Shown here one piece after another: positions 24,853-33,817 of a stretch of DNA of 64,000 nt (position 1 is its first letter; every line of letters starts with the position of its first letter). The translations under genes and the position numbers were made by a program. This stretch comes from Pseudomonadota bacterium (GTDB taxonomy: Bacteria > Pseudomonadota > Alphaproteobacteria > Acetobacterales > Acetobacteraceae): NCBI GenBank assembly GCA_021805565.1, contig JAJZFA010000013.1, forward strand, positions 124,001 through 188,000. The letters run 5' to 3'. A model generated the notes under the pieces. That model was given only the letters and a program-made list of their open reading frames with translations, did no database searches and was not told the DNA's origin.

Positions 24853-25590
24853 TTACTCCGCCGCGAGCGGCAGCTTTTCATCGTCGGGATTGACCGGGCC
24901 CGGCGGAATAGTGCCCGACGGCTTCGGATCGTTTTCAAAGCGGAATAGCGGTGCCTGGTTCCATGGGCCGCGATGATCGTCGCCTTTCGACAGATTGAAC
25001 ACCAGATCGACCGTCTCGTCCGGCTTGATAGTGCCAAAATACGGATCGTCCAGCTTGCCCATCCGGTCCAGCGCCGCCATGAACATCTGTGCGTGAGTGA
25101 TCTCGCGCGTCAGAAGATGCGTCAGCGCCTTCGTGGTGTTCTCATCGGTGCTTGCATGGATCAGGGCCTCATAAGTCTGCCGGGCCCCTGCTTCCGACGC
25201 GATATTGGCGCGAAGATCGCGCACCACGTTGCCGCCTTCGTTGATATAGGATGCTGTCCAGGCGCTGCCCTGGCTATCGACGAAATGCGGCCCGACGCCA
25301 CGCACCCGGAACAAAGGCGCTGCATAGACATCGGTCTGATCGAGCTTGCTTGTGTGCTGTTCGATCAGCTTGCCCACGACTTCCAGATGGCTGAATTCCT
25401 CCAGTGCGATGTCTTGCAGCATGTCGCGGATCGACGGGTCGGTAATATGGAACGATTGCACCCAGTATTGCAGTGCAGCGGTCAATTCTCCGGTCGCGCC
25501 GCCAAACTGTTCCAACAGGAAAGTACCGAAGCGCGGGTCGGGTTTTTTAACATCCACCGGGATGATGGTTTCCTTACGATGATAAAACAT
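24853..25590 (-). CDS. Manganese (di-Mn) catalase family protein
   Basis: 245 residues, ferritin-like fold. Predicted metal ligands are in place: Glu in GATGELTAAL, E-x2-H in LEEFSHLE, Glu in ASEAGARQTYEA, and E-x2-H in TREITHAQMF. Would dismute hydrogen peroxide without heme. Shorter than Lactobacillus or Thermus enzymes (about 265-300), missing part of the C-terminal arm. Starts 3 bases after the comEC stop with GGGGAG within the comEC end, so it is probably read from the same mRNA. Confidence 0.9.
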   Translation of the reverse strand: MFYHRKETIIPVDVKKPDPRFGTFLLEQFGGATGELTAALQYWVQSFHITDPSIRDMLQDIALEEFSHLEVVGKLIEQHTSKLDQTDVYAAPLFRVRGVGPHFVDSQGSAWTASYINEGGNVVRDLRANIASEAGARQTYEALIHASTDENTTKALTHLLTREITHAQMFMAALDRMGKLDDPYFGTIKPDETVDLVFNLSKGDDHRGPWNQAPLFRFENDPKPSGTIPPGPVNPDDEKLPLAAE

Positions 25591-25593
25591 AGG

Positions 25594-27780
25594 CTACTCC
25601 CCGTTTGTGTTGTCCGCGACGGGAACGCGGGGTGCCGCATCGGGTTCCCTTGCCCGGTCCGCTCCGGCGGGCGGCAGCGACGGCGCGGCCACTTGCCTGG
25701 CTGGCGGCAACGGCGCCACCCAGGGCCGGTCGCCGCGATTCCCGCGGTCGGTCAGGATGCTGGCCCCATCCTTGTTCAGCCATATCGCCGCACTGCCGAA
25801 CCGCCAGACGGTGAAACGGTCCACCAGCCGCGGCCAGGGCTTCGCGCACAGCCCGCGCGCGGGTTCGGCGGACACGATGACCGAAATGTCCTGGCAGCCA
25901 GCCGGATGCCCGGTGCCCCGCACAAGCATCGCGCCCGGACGGTCGGCGTAGGGCCGCGATAGACATATATCGTTGTCGCATGAAACTATCCCGGACGGAA
26001 TCGGCTGAAACGACTCGATGCCCCAATACTGCGCCCAGGCGTCGCGGGTGAAGTTCGATCCGCCCTGGATCTGCTGCAAGTAAGCGCCCTGTTGCGTGCG
26101 TACCGCGATCAGCCGGGCGTCGGCGGAAACCAGCAGATCGGGTGGCCGGTCGGCCAGCGGCGACGCCAGTCCGGCCAGCATCAGCACCGGCCCGGCCAGC
26201 CGCCGCCGCGTTCGCCACAACCCCAGCCAGGCCAAGCCGAATGAGAACACGCATAACCCCCAAACCGGGATATGCGGTACCGCGATCTTGGCGTCCGGCA
26301 GGGCGGCCGTCGTGCGCGCCACAAACAGGATCGCCCGGGCACCCCAGCCCATTGGCACAAGGGCCAGCGCCTCCAGATGCAGCGGCATCAGCACCAGCGC
26401 GAGCAAACCGGCCGGCATCGTCCACATCGCCGTCAACGGCACGGCGATCATGTTCGCCAGCACGAAGTAAATCTGCACGTGGCCGAAATGATATGCGCCG
26501 TACGGCGCCGACGCCGAACCGGCCAGCGCGCTGGTCAGCGCCAGCGCGGCGAGATGCGATGCGAAGCGGCGCGGCAGATTTTTGCCGTGCAGCCGCCGCA
26601 ACCACGGACGCAGCGCCTCATACCCCGCGATCAGCGCCAGCACGGCGGAGAAGCTCATTTGAAACGAAACGTCCGGCACTTCCTGCGGTGCGATCAGCAT
26701 CAGCGCCGCCGCCGCCAGTGCCAGCCCACGCAGCGAGAACGGCCGCCGGTCCGCCATCAGCGCCACCGTGAACAGGCATGCCATGACGAAGCTGCGGACA
26801 ATCGGCACATGCATACCTGTCAGCACCATATAAGCGCCGCCCGCCGCCAGGGCGCCGATCGCGGACAATTTCTTCGTTGGCCAGAACAGGCTGGCGCGCT
26901 CGCTCAGCGCGAAGCCGAACCGACACACCGAAAGCGCGAAACCCATGACGATGCCGATATGCAGCCCCGCCACCGCCAGCAAATGCGCCAGGCCGGAATC
27001 GCGGAACGCGGCATGATCCGCCGCCGGAATCGCCATCGATGCACCAGTCAGCAGCGTGACCGACACCGCCCCCGCGGCACCCGGTATGACCGCGCCGACC
27101 CGCCGGGCGATCGTTTCCCGCAATCGTTGCACCAGCCGCATTGGGTTTGGCGGGGGGGCCTGGGCAGAACGTTCCGCCCTGCCCAGTGCGTACCCCGTCG
27201 CACCAAGGCCGCTATAGAACGCATCGCGTTGCAAATCCCAGCCGCCCGGATATGACGGCGAGGCCGGCGGCCGCACCAGCGCCCGGATGCGGATCTGGTC
27301 GCCGCTATCCAGCGCGCCGTCGTCGGCTCTTTGCAGCCGCACCCGCACCGATCGCCGCAGCGGGTTGGCCGCGGCGTCCAGCCAGGCCGGCAGAATGGTG
27401 ATCCGGCGACCGTCCGGCAGCGCCTCGACCGCCCGGATCGTTCCGGTCACGATCGTTGCGTGCGCGGGAAGGCCAGTTTCCAGCGGCGGCGCGCGCGCGG
27501 TGGCCATTTGCGCCGATGCGAACCCCAACGCGGCCGCCGCCAGCGGTGCGAACAGCCAGCGAGGCCCCGGCCAACGCACCGCGATGCACACCGCCGGAAT
27601 CGCCACGGCTGGGCCCAGCCAGATGGCAGGCTCGAACCGCAGCGCATAATACCAGAGAACCCCGGTTCCCATGAACACCGGCAGCCACGCCGCCAGCCTC
27701 TCCCGCTCCGCATCGAGCCAGGAGTCCCACGCCGCTTGCAGGACCGCGATCCGCCTCATGGATGCCAGATTAGCCGGCAA
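25594..27780 (-). CDS. ComEC/Rec2-family DNA-uptake channel protein
   Basis: 728 residues. N-terminal DUF4131 region with paired membrane segments, then the competence core of about ten membrane helices (AVSVTLLTGASMAIPAADHA, then FRDSGLAHLLAVAGLHIGIV is the family signature). In natural transformation it moves single-stranded DNA across the inner membrane. The C-terminal soluble part lacks an HxHxDH metallo-beta-lactamase site, common for alphaproteobacterial members. Head-to-head with gltX (40-base gap). Whether the host is competent cannot be judged from this. Confidence 0.92.
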   Translation of the reverse strand: MPANLASMRRIAVLQAAWDSWLDAERERLAAWLPVFMGTGVLWYYALRFEPAIWLGPAVAIPAVCIAVRWPGPRWLFAPLAAAALGFASAQMATARAPPLETGLPAHATIVTGTIRAVEALPDGRRITILPAWLDAAANPLRRSVRVRLQRADDGALDSGDQIRIRALVRPPASPSYPGGWDLQRDAFYSGLGATGYALGRAERSAQAPPPNPMRLVQRLRETIARRVGAVIPGAAGAVSVTLLTGASMAIPAADHAAFRDSGLAHLLAVAGLHIGIVMGFALSVCRFGFALSERASLFWPTKKLSAIGALAAGGAYMVLTGMHVPIVRSFVMACLFTVALMADRRPFSLRGLALAAAALMLIAPQEVPDVSFQMSFSAVLALIAGYEALRPWLRRLHGKNLPRRFASHLAALALTSALAGSASAPYGAYHFGHVQIYFVLANMIAVPLTAMWTMPAGLLALVLMPLHLEALALVPMGWGARAILFVARTTAALPDAKIAVPHIPVWGLCVFSFGLAWLGLWRTRRRLAGPVLMLAGLASPLADRPPDLLVSADARLIAVRTQQGAYLQQIQGGSNFTRDAWAQYWGIESFQPIPSGIVSCDNDICLSRPYADRPGAMLVRGTGHPAGCQDISVIVSAEPARGLCAKPWPRLVDRFTVWRFGSAAIWLNKDGASILTDRGNRGDRPWVAPLPPARQVAAPSLPPAGADRAREPDAAPRVPVADNTNGE

Positions 27781-27820
27781 AGTCTCTACAAAGAGTGAAC
27801 GGCCGTGCTACAGCGCGCGG

Positions 27821-29233
27821 ATGACCATTCGCACCCGCTTCGCCCCCAGCCCGACCGGCCCGCTGCATATCGGCGGGATCCGCACCGCCTTGTTCAACTA
27901 TCTGTACAGCCGCCATTTCGGTGGCCAGTTCCTGCTGCGGATCGAAGACACCGACCGCGAACGCAGCACCGCCGAAGCCACGAAAGGCATTATCGACAGC
28001 CTGGACTGGATCGGTCTGGACCGCGATGAACCCACCGTCTTCCAGTCAGGCCGTATGGATCGGCACGCCGCGGTGGCGCGCGCTCTGCTGGCGGCCGGTA
28101 AAGCGTATCGATGCTACTGCACGGCGGACGAACTGGCGGCGGAACGTGCCCAGGCCACGCTGGAAAAGCGTGTCTGGCGCTATGACGGGCGCTGGCGCGA
28201 CCGCGATCCGGCCGAGGCACCCGACGGGGTAACGCCGGTCATCCGGCTGAAAAGCGAGCGTTCGGGGGAAACCGTGCTGGACGATCTGGTTCAGGGTCCG
28301 GTGCGCGTCGCCAACGCCGAACTGGACGACATGATCATCCTGCGCGGCGACGGCACGCCGATGTACAATCATTCGGTGGTGGTTGACGACCGCGATATGG
28401 CGATCACCCATGTGATCCGTGGCGACGACCACCTGACTAATACGTTCCGGCAGCTTCAGGTCTATCGGGCACTGGGCTGGGAACCGCCCCGGTTCGCGCA
28501 TATTCCGCTGATCCACGGGCCGGACGGCAAAAAATTGTCGAAGCGGCACGGTGCCCAGTTCGCGCTGGAATTCCGCGATATGGGATTTTTGCCGGAAGCC
28601 TTGTGTAACTACCTGATGCGGTTGGGCTGGTCGCATGGCGATCTGGAAGTACTGGGGCGGGACGAAGCGATCCGGCTGTTCGACGTGACCGATGTCAATC
28701 GCGGCCCGTCGAGGATGGATTACGTCAAGCTGACCAATCTGAACGGCGTCTATATCCGTCAGGCCGACGACGGCCGGTTGACCGGCGATGTCGTGGAACG
28801 GTTGGCAAACGAGCATGGCCTGTCCGCCGGACCGGATGCCGTCGCTCGGATTCGCACCCTGATGCCTGCCTTGAAGGAGCGCGCCAAAACGCTGGTGGAA
28901 CTGGCGCATGCCGCCGCGTTCCTGGTCCGGACGGTCCCGCTGCCGATGGACACCAAGGCCGCCGCCGTTCTGGGGCCGGACGCAGGGCCCATGCTGCGCG
29001 CGGTTGCCGCTGAACTGGCTGGGACAGATTTTTCCGCCCCGGCGATCGACGCCGCATTGCACGCTTTCGCCGAACGCGCCGGCCTGAAAATGGGACAGGT
29101 CGCGCAGCCGCTGCGCGCGGCGCTGACCGGCAGTACTGTCAGTCCCGGCATCGACGCTACGCTGGCGGCGCTCGGTCGCGACGAATCGTTGCACCGGATC
29201 GCCGTCGCCGTGGCTGACGTTAACGGTCCATAA
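27821..29233 (+). CDS. gltX: Glutamate--tRNA ligase
   Basis: 470 residues. Charges tRNA-Glu (and often tRNA-Gln in alphaproteobacteria, later amidated by GatCAB). Class I motifs: HIGH as SPTGPLHIGGIRTA and KMSKS as KKLSKRHG. Rossmann half, then a discriminating helical anticodon-binding half. The start ATG 27821 precedes TIRTRFAPSPTG; an in-frame extension overlaps comEC and is not credible. Followed by a small membrane protein rather than the citrate synthase gene often found here. Confidence 0.97.
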   Translation: MTIRTRFAPSPTGPLHIGGIRTALFNYLYSRHFGGQFLLRIEDTDRERSTAEATKGIIDSLDWIGLDRDEPTVFQSGRMDRHAAVARALLAAGKAYRCYCTADELAAERAQATLEKRVWRYDGRWRDRDPAEAPDGVTPVIRLKSERSGETVLDDLVQGPVRVANAELDDMIILRGDGTPMYNHSVVVDDRDMAITHVIRGDDHLTNTFRQLQVYRALGWEPPRFAHIPLIHGPDGKKLSKRHGAQFALEFRDMGFLPEALCNYLMRLGWSHGDLEVLGRDEAIRLFDVTDVNRGPSRMDYVKLTNLNGVYIRQADDGRLTGDVVERLANEHGLSAGPDAVARIRTLMPALKERAKTLVELAHAAAFLVRTVPLPMDTKAAAVLGPDAGPMLRAVAAELAGTDFSAPAIDAALHAFAERAGLKMGQVAQPLRAALTGSTVSPGIDATLAALGRDESLHRIAVAVADVNGP

Positions 29234-29277
29234 AGAAATTCCGTGTAACCCGGCCGCTTCACGATCAGGGCAAGCGG

Positions 29278-29772
29278 ATGCGGAGCATCGATAAAAATAC
29301 GGTTCGGATCCTGCGTCCGGCGGTCTGGCTTGCTGGGTGCGGACTGGCCGCGATCTGCATGATCGGCACAGTCGCGGCACTGACCGCAGCGGTACCGCGG
29401 ATCGGCGATATCGTTGCTTTTCCGCCTGTCTCGTCCGACTCGGTTGACGCCGGAATCCGCCTGTTGGTCCACAGACAGGACCGGTTCGGTTGCGTACTCG
29501 ATCTGGGCGTCCTTCGCCGTTCGGGCGGCAGTCTGGTCGTGGAAACGGCGGCTCCCGGCGATGCGGGACACTTCCGCGTCCATTGGGCCGGCGCCCGTAC
29601 AAGCGCGGATCAGGCAAATTGCGGGCCGGACGCCGATCTGATGGTCGATCGCCGCGATCTGGCGATCCTGGCGCTCGCAGCGGGCGGCAATGGCGCCGAT
29701 GCCAGGCGCATGCCGATGGAGATGCCGATGGAGATGCCGATGCTGGGGGCGATCGGCGTCATCGGCAATTGA
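29278..29772 (+). CDS. Hypothetical secreted or membrane-anchored protein with a PME-repeat tail
   Basis: 164 residues. Basic N terminus and one hydrophobic segment (about 13-38) that could be a signal anchor, followed by a globular region with two cysteines (FGCVLDLG, ANCGPDADL) and the strand-like FRVHWAGARTS. The tail contains MPMEMPMEMPM from a 12-bp tandem repeat. Family not recognised. ATG 29278, no strong ribosome site. Precedes the M20 peptidase gene by 133 bases. Confidence 0.6.
   Translation: MRSIDKNTVRILRPAVWLAGCGLAAICMIGTVAALTAAVPRIGDIVAFPPVSSDSVDAGIRLLVHRQDRFGCVLDLGVLRRSGGSLVVETAAPGDAGHFRVHWAGARTSADQANCGPDADLMVDRRDLAILALAAGGNGADARRMPMEMPMEMPMLGAIGVIGN
29710..29742 (+). repeat. 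12-bp tandem repeat in the preceding gene's 3' end
   Basis: ATGCCGATGGAG repeated at 29710-29721 and 29722-29733 with a partial third unit. In frame, it encodes the Met-Pro-Met-Glu iteration. Confidence 0.8.
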
Positions 29773-29905
29773 CCCGCACCGGCAGGGGCACCGACAGGGG
29801 CACGCGGCATCCGGCTGCTGCCGTGGGGATGCGGCCTGCGAACGCCGCCGATTTGGGGACTGTCCGGCTGGTCGTGTAGGATTGTGCGGCAATCGCGGCA
29901 AAGGC

Positions 29906-31042
29906 ATGACCATGAACCCCAACGCGCTTCCATTCGATTCCGACGCCATGCTGGCCGGACTGAAGGAGTGGATCGAGTGCGAAAGCCCAACCTTCGACCC
30001 AGGCGCTGTCAATCGCATGATGGATATCGCCTCGCGCGCCCTGATCGTGGCCGGCGCGCGCATCGAACGGGTGGCCGGCCGGCTGGGCTTCGGCGACTGC
30101 GTCCGGGCGACCTTTCCGCATGCCACCCCAAACGAACCCGGCATTCTGGTCATGGGTCACCTCGACACCGTGCATCCGGTTGGCACGCTGGCGAAACTGC
30201 CGTTCCGGCGCGACGGAAACCGAGCCTGGGGGCCGGGAATTTTCGACATGAAGGGCGGCAATTACCTGTCGCTGGAAGCCATCCGGCAGATCGCGCGCGC
30301 GGGATTGCGCACCGGGCTGCCGGTGACGGTGCTGTTCACCAGCGATGAGGAAGTGGGCAGTCCGTCCACCCGCGATCTGATCGAGGCCGAAGCCGCCCGC
30401 CATAAATACGTTCTGGTGCCGGAACCGGCGCGCGCCGATGGCGGCGTGGTCACGGGCCGTTACGCGATCGCCCGGTTCAACCTGGAAGCGACCGGGCGAC
30501 CGAGCCATGCGGGGATAGCGTTGGCGGCTGGGCGGTCGGCGATCAAGGAGATGGCGCGCAAGCTGATCGAAATCGAGGACATGACAACGGACGACTGCAC
30601 CTTCAGCGTCGGCGTTATCCACGGCGGGCAGTGGGTCAACTGCGTGACCACGACCTGCACCGGGGAGGCATTGTCGATGGCCAAGCGGCAAGAGGATCTG
30701 GATCGCGGGGTGGCCGCGATGCTGGGGCTGCGCGCGTCGTCGAACGAGGTCCAGTTTGCGGTAACGCGCGGCGTTACGCGGCCGGTATGGGAACCGGATG
30801 CCAAGGGGATAGCGCTGTATGAGACAGCGCGGGAGATCGCGGGCGGGCTTGGCTACGCAATTAGTTCGCAAAGTTCCGGCGGTGGATCGGACGGCAATTT
30901 TACCGGCGCGATGGGGATTGCCACGCTCGATGGGCTGGGCGTGGCCGGTGCCGGTGCGCACACGCTGGACGAACACATACTGATCGACAGCCTGGCATAT
31001 CGCGGCAAACTGATGGCGGGACTGTTGCTGAATCTGGCGTAG
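29906..31042 (+). CDS. M20 family metallopeptidase (carboxypeptidase G2/ArgE-like)
   Basis: 378 residues, di-zinc hydrolase. Ligand motifs: HLDTVHPVG (His plus catalytic Asp), bridging Asp in GIFDMKGG, catalytic Glu pair in TSDEEVGS, Glu in VPEPARADG, and the C-terminal His in AGAHTLDEHI. Dimerisation domain between about 180 and 290. Likely removes a C-terminal amino acid or deacylates an amino acid; there is no signal peptide, so it is cytoplasmic. ATG 29906 (or 29912) after AAGG. Confidence 0.92.
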   Translation: MTMNPNALPFDSDAMLAGLKEWIECESPTFDPGAVNRMMDIASRALIVAGARIERVAGRLGFGDCVRATFPHATPNEPGILVMGHLDTVHPVGTLAKLPFRRDGNRAWGPGIFDMKGGNYLSLEAIRQIARAGLRTGLPVTVLFTSDEEVGSPSTRDLIEAEAARHKYVLVPEPARADGGVVTGRYAIARFNLEATGRPSHAGIALAAGRSAIKEMARKLIEIEDMTTDDCTFSVGVIHGGQWVNCVTTTCTGEALSMAKRQEDLDRGVAAMLGLRASSNEVQFAVTRGVTRPVWEPDAKGIALYETAREIAGGLGYAISSQSSGGGSDGNFTGAMGIATLDGLGVAGAGAHTLDEHILIDSLAYRGKLMAGLLLNLA

Positions 31043-31186
31043 GACTGGACCGTTATCCGCCGGTCAACCGGGGTGCGCTCCGGGACGGGATGGCTGACGC
31101 CGATGACGGCGAGCGGGATGTCCGCGCCGGGGCACCGTAGTGCGCGGTGGCCGGAACCAAGGCCAGCACGCGGTGCCGGATGGACG

Positions 31187-31393
31187 CTACCTGGCCTGGA
31201 CCACACTTTTTTGCCGGCCTTTGTCGTCGTAGATGTAGATCGAACTGCCTCGCTGGACGCTGACGGTCGTGCCCGTGTAGCCGCGGAGTCCATCCTTGGG
31301 GCCTGACCCCGCACTCACGACCCCGGTCTGACGGCCATTTTCATCATAGATGTAAATGCTGGAACCTCTTTGAACAGCACTGCCAATGGCCAT
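31187..31393 (-). CDS. Small protein with internally duplicated VQRGSSIYIYD unit
   Basis: 68 residues. Two near-identical units, VQRGSSIYIYDENGRQTGVV and VQRGSSIYIYDDKGRQKSVV, separated by a Gly-rich linker (SAGSGPKDGLRGYTG). Each looks like a beta-hairpin; the pattern recalls short anonymous proteins widespread in proteobacteria. No signal sequence. ATG 31393 preceded by GGGGAAA. Downstream of the divergent tetR gene on the same strand; function unknown. Confidence 0.7.
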   Translation of the reverse strand: MAIGSAVQRGSSIYIYDENGRQTGVVSAGSGPKDGLRGYTGTTVSVQRGSSIYIYDDKGRQKSVVQAR

Positions 31394-31478
31394 CGTCGCG
31401 TTTCCCCTGAGCGCTATTCGTCCCTGCTACTTGTTCAGCCGGACGATGATTTCAATCGAAGCGGTGTCGCTCGCGACT

Positions 31479-32183
31479 TTATAGTTTGCCATCCGGTGCC
31501 AGAAACCTCAGTACCGCGTCAACCAGCATCGCGCGCTGTCGCGCGGCGTCGTCCGGCGCGCCGGTATCGCGTTCGAAGATAACACGCCAGGTGTACCGGT
31601 TCGATACGCGGTAAAAACTGAATGACGCCATCAGCATATGCAGGTGCAGCGGATCGATGCCGGAACGGAACACGCCGGCCCGGACGCCGCGTGCCAGCAG
31701 ATCCCGAAGGATACCCACAACGGCGGCATTTTGCCCGGCGATCGTCGGCGATCCCAGGATCGGTTCCGCTTCATGGATATTGGCAACCGCGATCAGCCGG
31801 ATCCAGTCCGGGTGGTCCGCGTGATAGTCGAACGTGACCTCCACCAATCGCCGCATGGCGTCGGCGGGCGGCATATTGCCCAAATCCGGGGCGCTTTCGA
31901 TTTCCCGCATCCCGGCATAGACCGCTTCCAGGACGGCCGCGAACAGATTTTTTTTGCTACCGAAATGATAGTACAGCATCGGTTTGGTCGTGCCGGCCAG
32001 TGCCACGATCTCATTGACGTTGGCACCGCTGTATCCCTTGCCGGCAAACACCGCGCCGGCTGCATCCAGAATGTTCTGGCGCGTCCGCTTGCCGTTTGGC
32101 GCCAGGGTAGGTGACATCGTTGGTGGCATCTCAGATGGCATCGCGGGCAGGTCCAGGGCAGGGGGGGTATGGGGCATCGGCAT
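31479..32183 (-). CDS. TetR/AcrR family transcriptional regulator
   Basis: 234 residues: a Pro/Met-rich leader (1-27), the TetR HTH (RQNILDAAGAVFAGKGYSGA, then NVNEIVALAGTTKPMLYYHF) and a helical ligand domain typical of the RutR/AcrR branch. The first ATG is used; the folded domain only begins near residue 30, so an internal start (32117 or nearby) is possible. Divergent from the MHS transporter gene, with a dyad ACCGACCGGTAGGT between them, so it probably represses the catabolic cluster until the substrate is present. Confidence 0.9.
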   Translation of the reverse strand: MPMPHTPPALDLPAMPSEMPPTMSPTLAPNGKRTRQNILDAAGAVFAGKGYSGANVNEIVALAGTTKPMLYYHFGSKKNLFAAVLEAVYAGMREIESAPDLGNMPPADAMRRLVEVTFDYHADHPDWIRLIAVANIHEAEPILGSPTIAGQNAAVVGILRDLLARGVRAGVFRSGIDPLHLHMLMASFSFYRVSNRYTWRVIFERDTGAPDDAARQRAMLVDAVLRFLAPDGKL

Positions 32184-32283
32184 TCAGATCGCTTTCGTCG
32201 CCGCGGGGTGTAGCGGAGGCAGGCTTGCCTGTCTGTCCTTTCGCCAACGGAGTGGGTTGACCGTATGCGGAGTTATATATTAA

Positions 32284-32297
32284 ACCGACCGGTAGGT
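32284..32297. promoter_or_regulatory. TetR-type operator between the divergent tetR and transporter genes
   Basis: ACCGACCGGTAGGT: ACCGGT core with outer ACC/GGT arms, one mismatched pair. It sits in an AT-rich island (TATATATTAAA on one side, TATATATAATC on the other), immediately upstream of the -10 box of the transporter promoter, where bound repressor would block polymerase in both directions. Confidence 0.65.
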
Positions 32298-32300
32298 ATA

Positions 32301-32306
32301 TATAAT
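32301..32306 (+). promoter_or_regulatory. -10 box of the MHS transporter promoter
   Basis: TATAAT, a perfect sigma-70 -10 hexamer, 92 bases before the transporter start and directly after the operator dyad. A -35 is less clear (TTAAAC at 32280-32285, 15-base spacing), so activation or a weak -35 is possible. Confidence 0.5.
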
Positions 32307-32397
32307 CCGTCGGCGAACCGCGCCAGTGCGGAGAAACCGGGGTACGACGGCCGAACGACGAAAACCGGCCGACGAATGGAAAAGGGAGGACTCGCAC

Positions 32398-33801
32398 ATG
32401 GCTGGATCTGGGGACCATGAACCGTCCGGCACGCACCAAACCCGCAAGGCGACTGCCAGCGGCTGGATTGGGTCGGCGCTGGAATACTACGATTTTTTTA
32501 TCTATGCCTCGGCGGCGGCCCTGGTGTTTCCGCAGATATTCTTTCCATCGGGCAATCCCCGTGTTGCCATCGTCGCGTCGTTGGCGACGTATGGCGTCGG
32601 CTACGTTGCCCGCCCGGTCGGGGCGTTCGTGCTGGGGCATTGGGGCGATACCCATGGGCGCAAGACGGTGCTGCTGGTGTGCATGTTCCTGATGGGGTTC
32701 TCCACCATGGCGGTCGGGTTTCTGCCGACGTATCGGCAGGTGGGGCTGCTGGCCCCGGCACTGCTGGTGCTGTTCCGGCTGATCCAGGGTTTCGCGGTGG
32801 CCGGGGAGATTTCGGGCGCCAGTTCGATGATCCTGGAACATGCGCCGTTCGGACGCCGCGGCTATTTCGCCAGTTATACGCTGCAAGGGGTGCAGGCGGG
32901 GCAGATTTTGGCGGCCGCGGTGTTCCTGCCGCTGGCGTATTACCTGCCCACGGCAGCGTTCAACAACTGGGGCTGGCGGGTGCCGTTTCTGCTGAGTTCG
33001 CTGGTGATCGTCGCGGGCTATGTCATCCGTCGCGAGGTCGCGGAAACCCCCGCCTTTGCCGAAGAAGGCCAACAGGGCGGAACACCGCGGGCGCCGATTG
33101 TCGAAGCGTTCAGGCATCACTGGGCGGACATGCTGCGGGTCGTGTGCATGGCGCTGATGAATGTCGTGCCGGTCGTTGCCACTGTGTTCGGCGGTGCCTA
33201 TGCGGTGCAGGCGGCTTACGGCATCGGCTTTCCCAAAGCGGTCTATCTGTGGATTCCGGTGCTGGGCAACATCGTGGCCGTGGTGGTTATCCCGTATGTG
33301 GGCAACCTGTCGGATCGGATCGGCCGCCGCCCTCCGATTATTCTGGGTGCGCTGGCCTCGGGTGCGCTGTCATTTGGCTATTTGTATGCCATCAGCATCG
33401 CCAGCGTTCCGCTGGCCGTGGTCATGTCGCTGCTCATGTGGGGCATTATCTATCAGGGGTATAACGCGGTCTTTCCCAGTTTCTTTCCGGAACTGTTTCC
33501 GACGCGCGCCCGGGTAACGGCGATGGCGATCGCGCAAAACACCGGCACGACGATTACGGCACTGCTGCCTGCGCTGTTCGCAAGTGTGGCACCCCCGGGT
33601 TCGGCCAACGTGCCGCTGACCGTGGGTGCGATTACATTTGGAATTACCGCGATCGCCGCTCTGGGTGCCTGGACAGCCAGGGAAACCCACCGCGTTCACC
33701 TGAACGACCTGGGCGACCCGGACGCGGTTGGCGTTGACAAGCAAGACTACGATCGCATGCGATCTGGGACGATCGCACGTAGCCGGACGGCTGCGCGGTG
33801 A
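32398..33801 (+). CDS. MFS transporter, metabolite:H+ symporter (MHS) family
   Basis: 467 residues, 12 hydrophobic segments. MHS signatures: GSALEYYDFFIYASAAALVF near the start, GHWGDTHGRKTVL (motif A) and the large loop after segment 6; a second motif-A copy GNLSDRIGRRPPI. Relatives carry shikimate, citrate, proline, alpha-ketoglutarate or aromatic acids with protons. The next gene encodes a shikimate-dehydrogenase-like enzyme, so a cyclic carboxylic acid is a plausible cargo. ATG 32398 after GGGAGGA; a longer in-frame start is unnecessary. Confidence 0.9.
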   Translation: MAGSGDHEPSGTHQTRKATASGWIGSALEYYDFFIYASAAALVFPQIFFPSGNPRVAIVASLATYGVGYVARPVGAFVLGHWGDTHGRKTVLLVCMFLMGFSTMAVGFLPTYRQVGLLAPALLVLFRLIQGFAVAGEISGASSMILEHAPFGRRGYFASYTLQGVQAGQILAAAVFLPLAYYLPTAAFNNWGWRVPFLLSSLVIVAGYVIRREVAETPAFAEEGQQGGTPRAPIVEAFRHHWADMLRVVCMALMNVVPVVATVFGGAYAVQAAYGIGFPKAVYLWIPVLGNIVAVVVIPYVGNLSDRIGRRPPIILGALASGALSFGYLYAISIASVPLAVVMSLLMWGIIYQGYNAVFPSFFPELFPTRARVTAMAIAQNTGTTITALLPALFASVAPPGSANVPLTVGAITFGITAIAALGAWTARETHRVHLNDLGDPDAVGVDKQDYDRMRSGTIARSRTAAR

Positions 33802-33817
33802 ACAGGGACGTGTCGCC

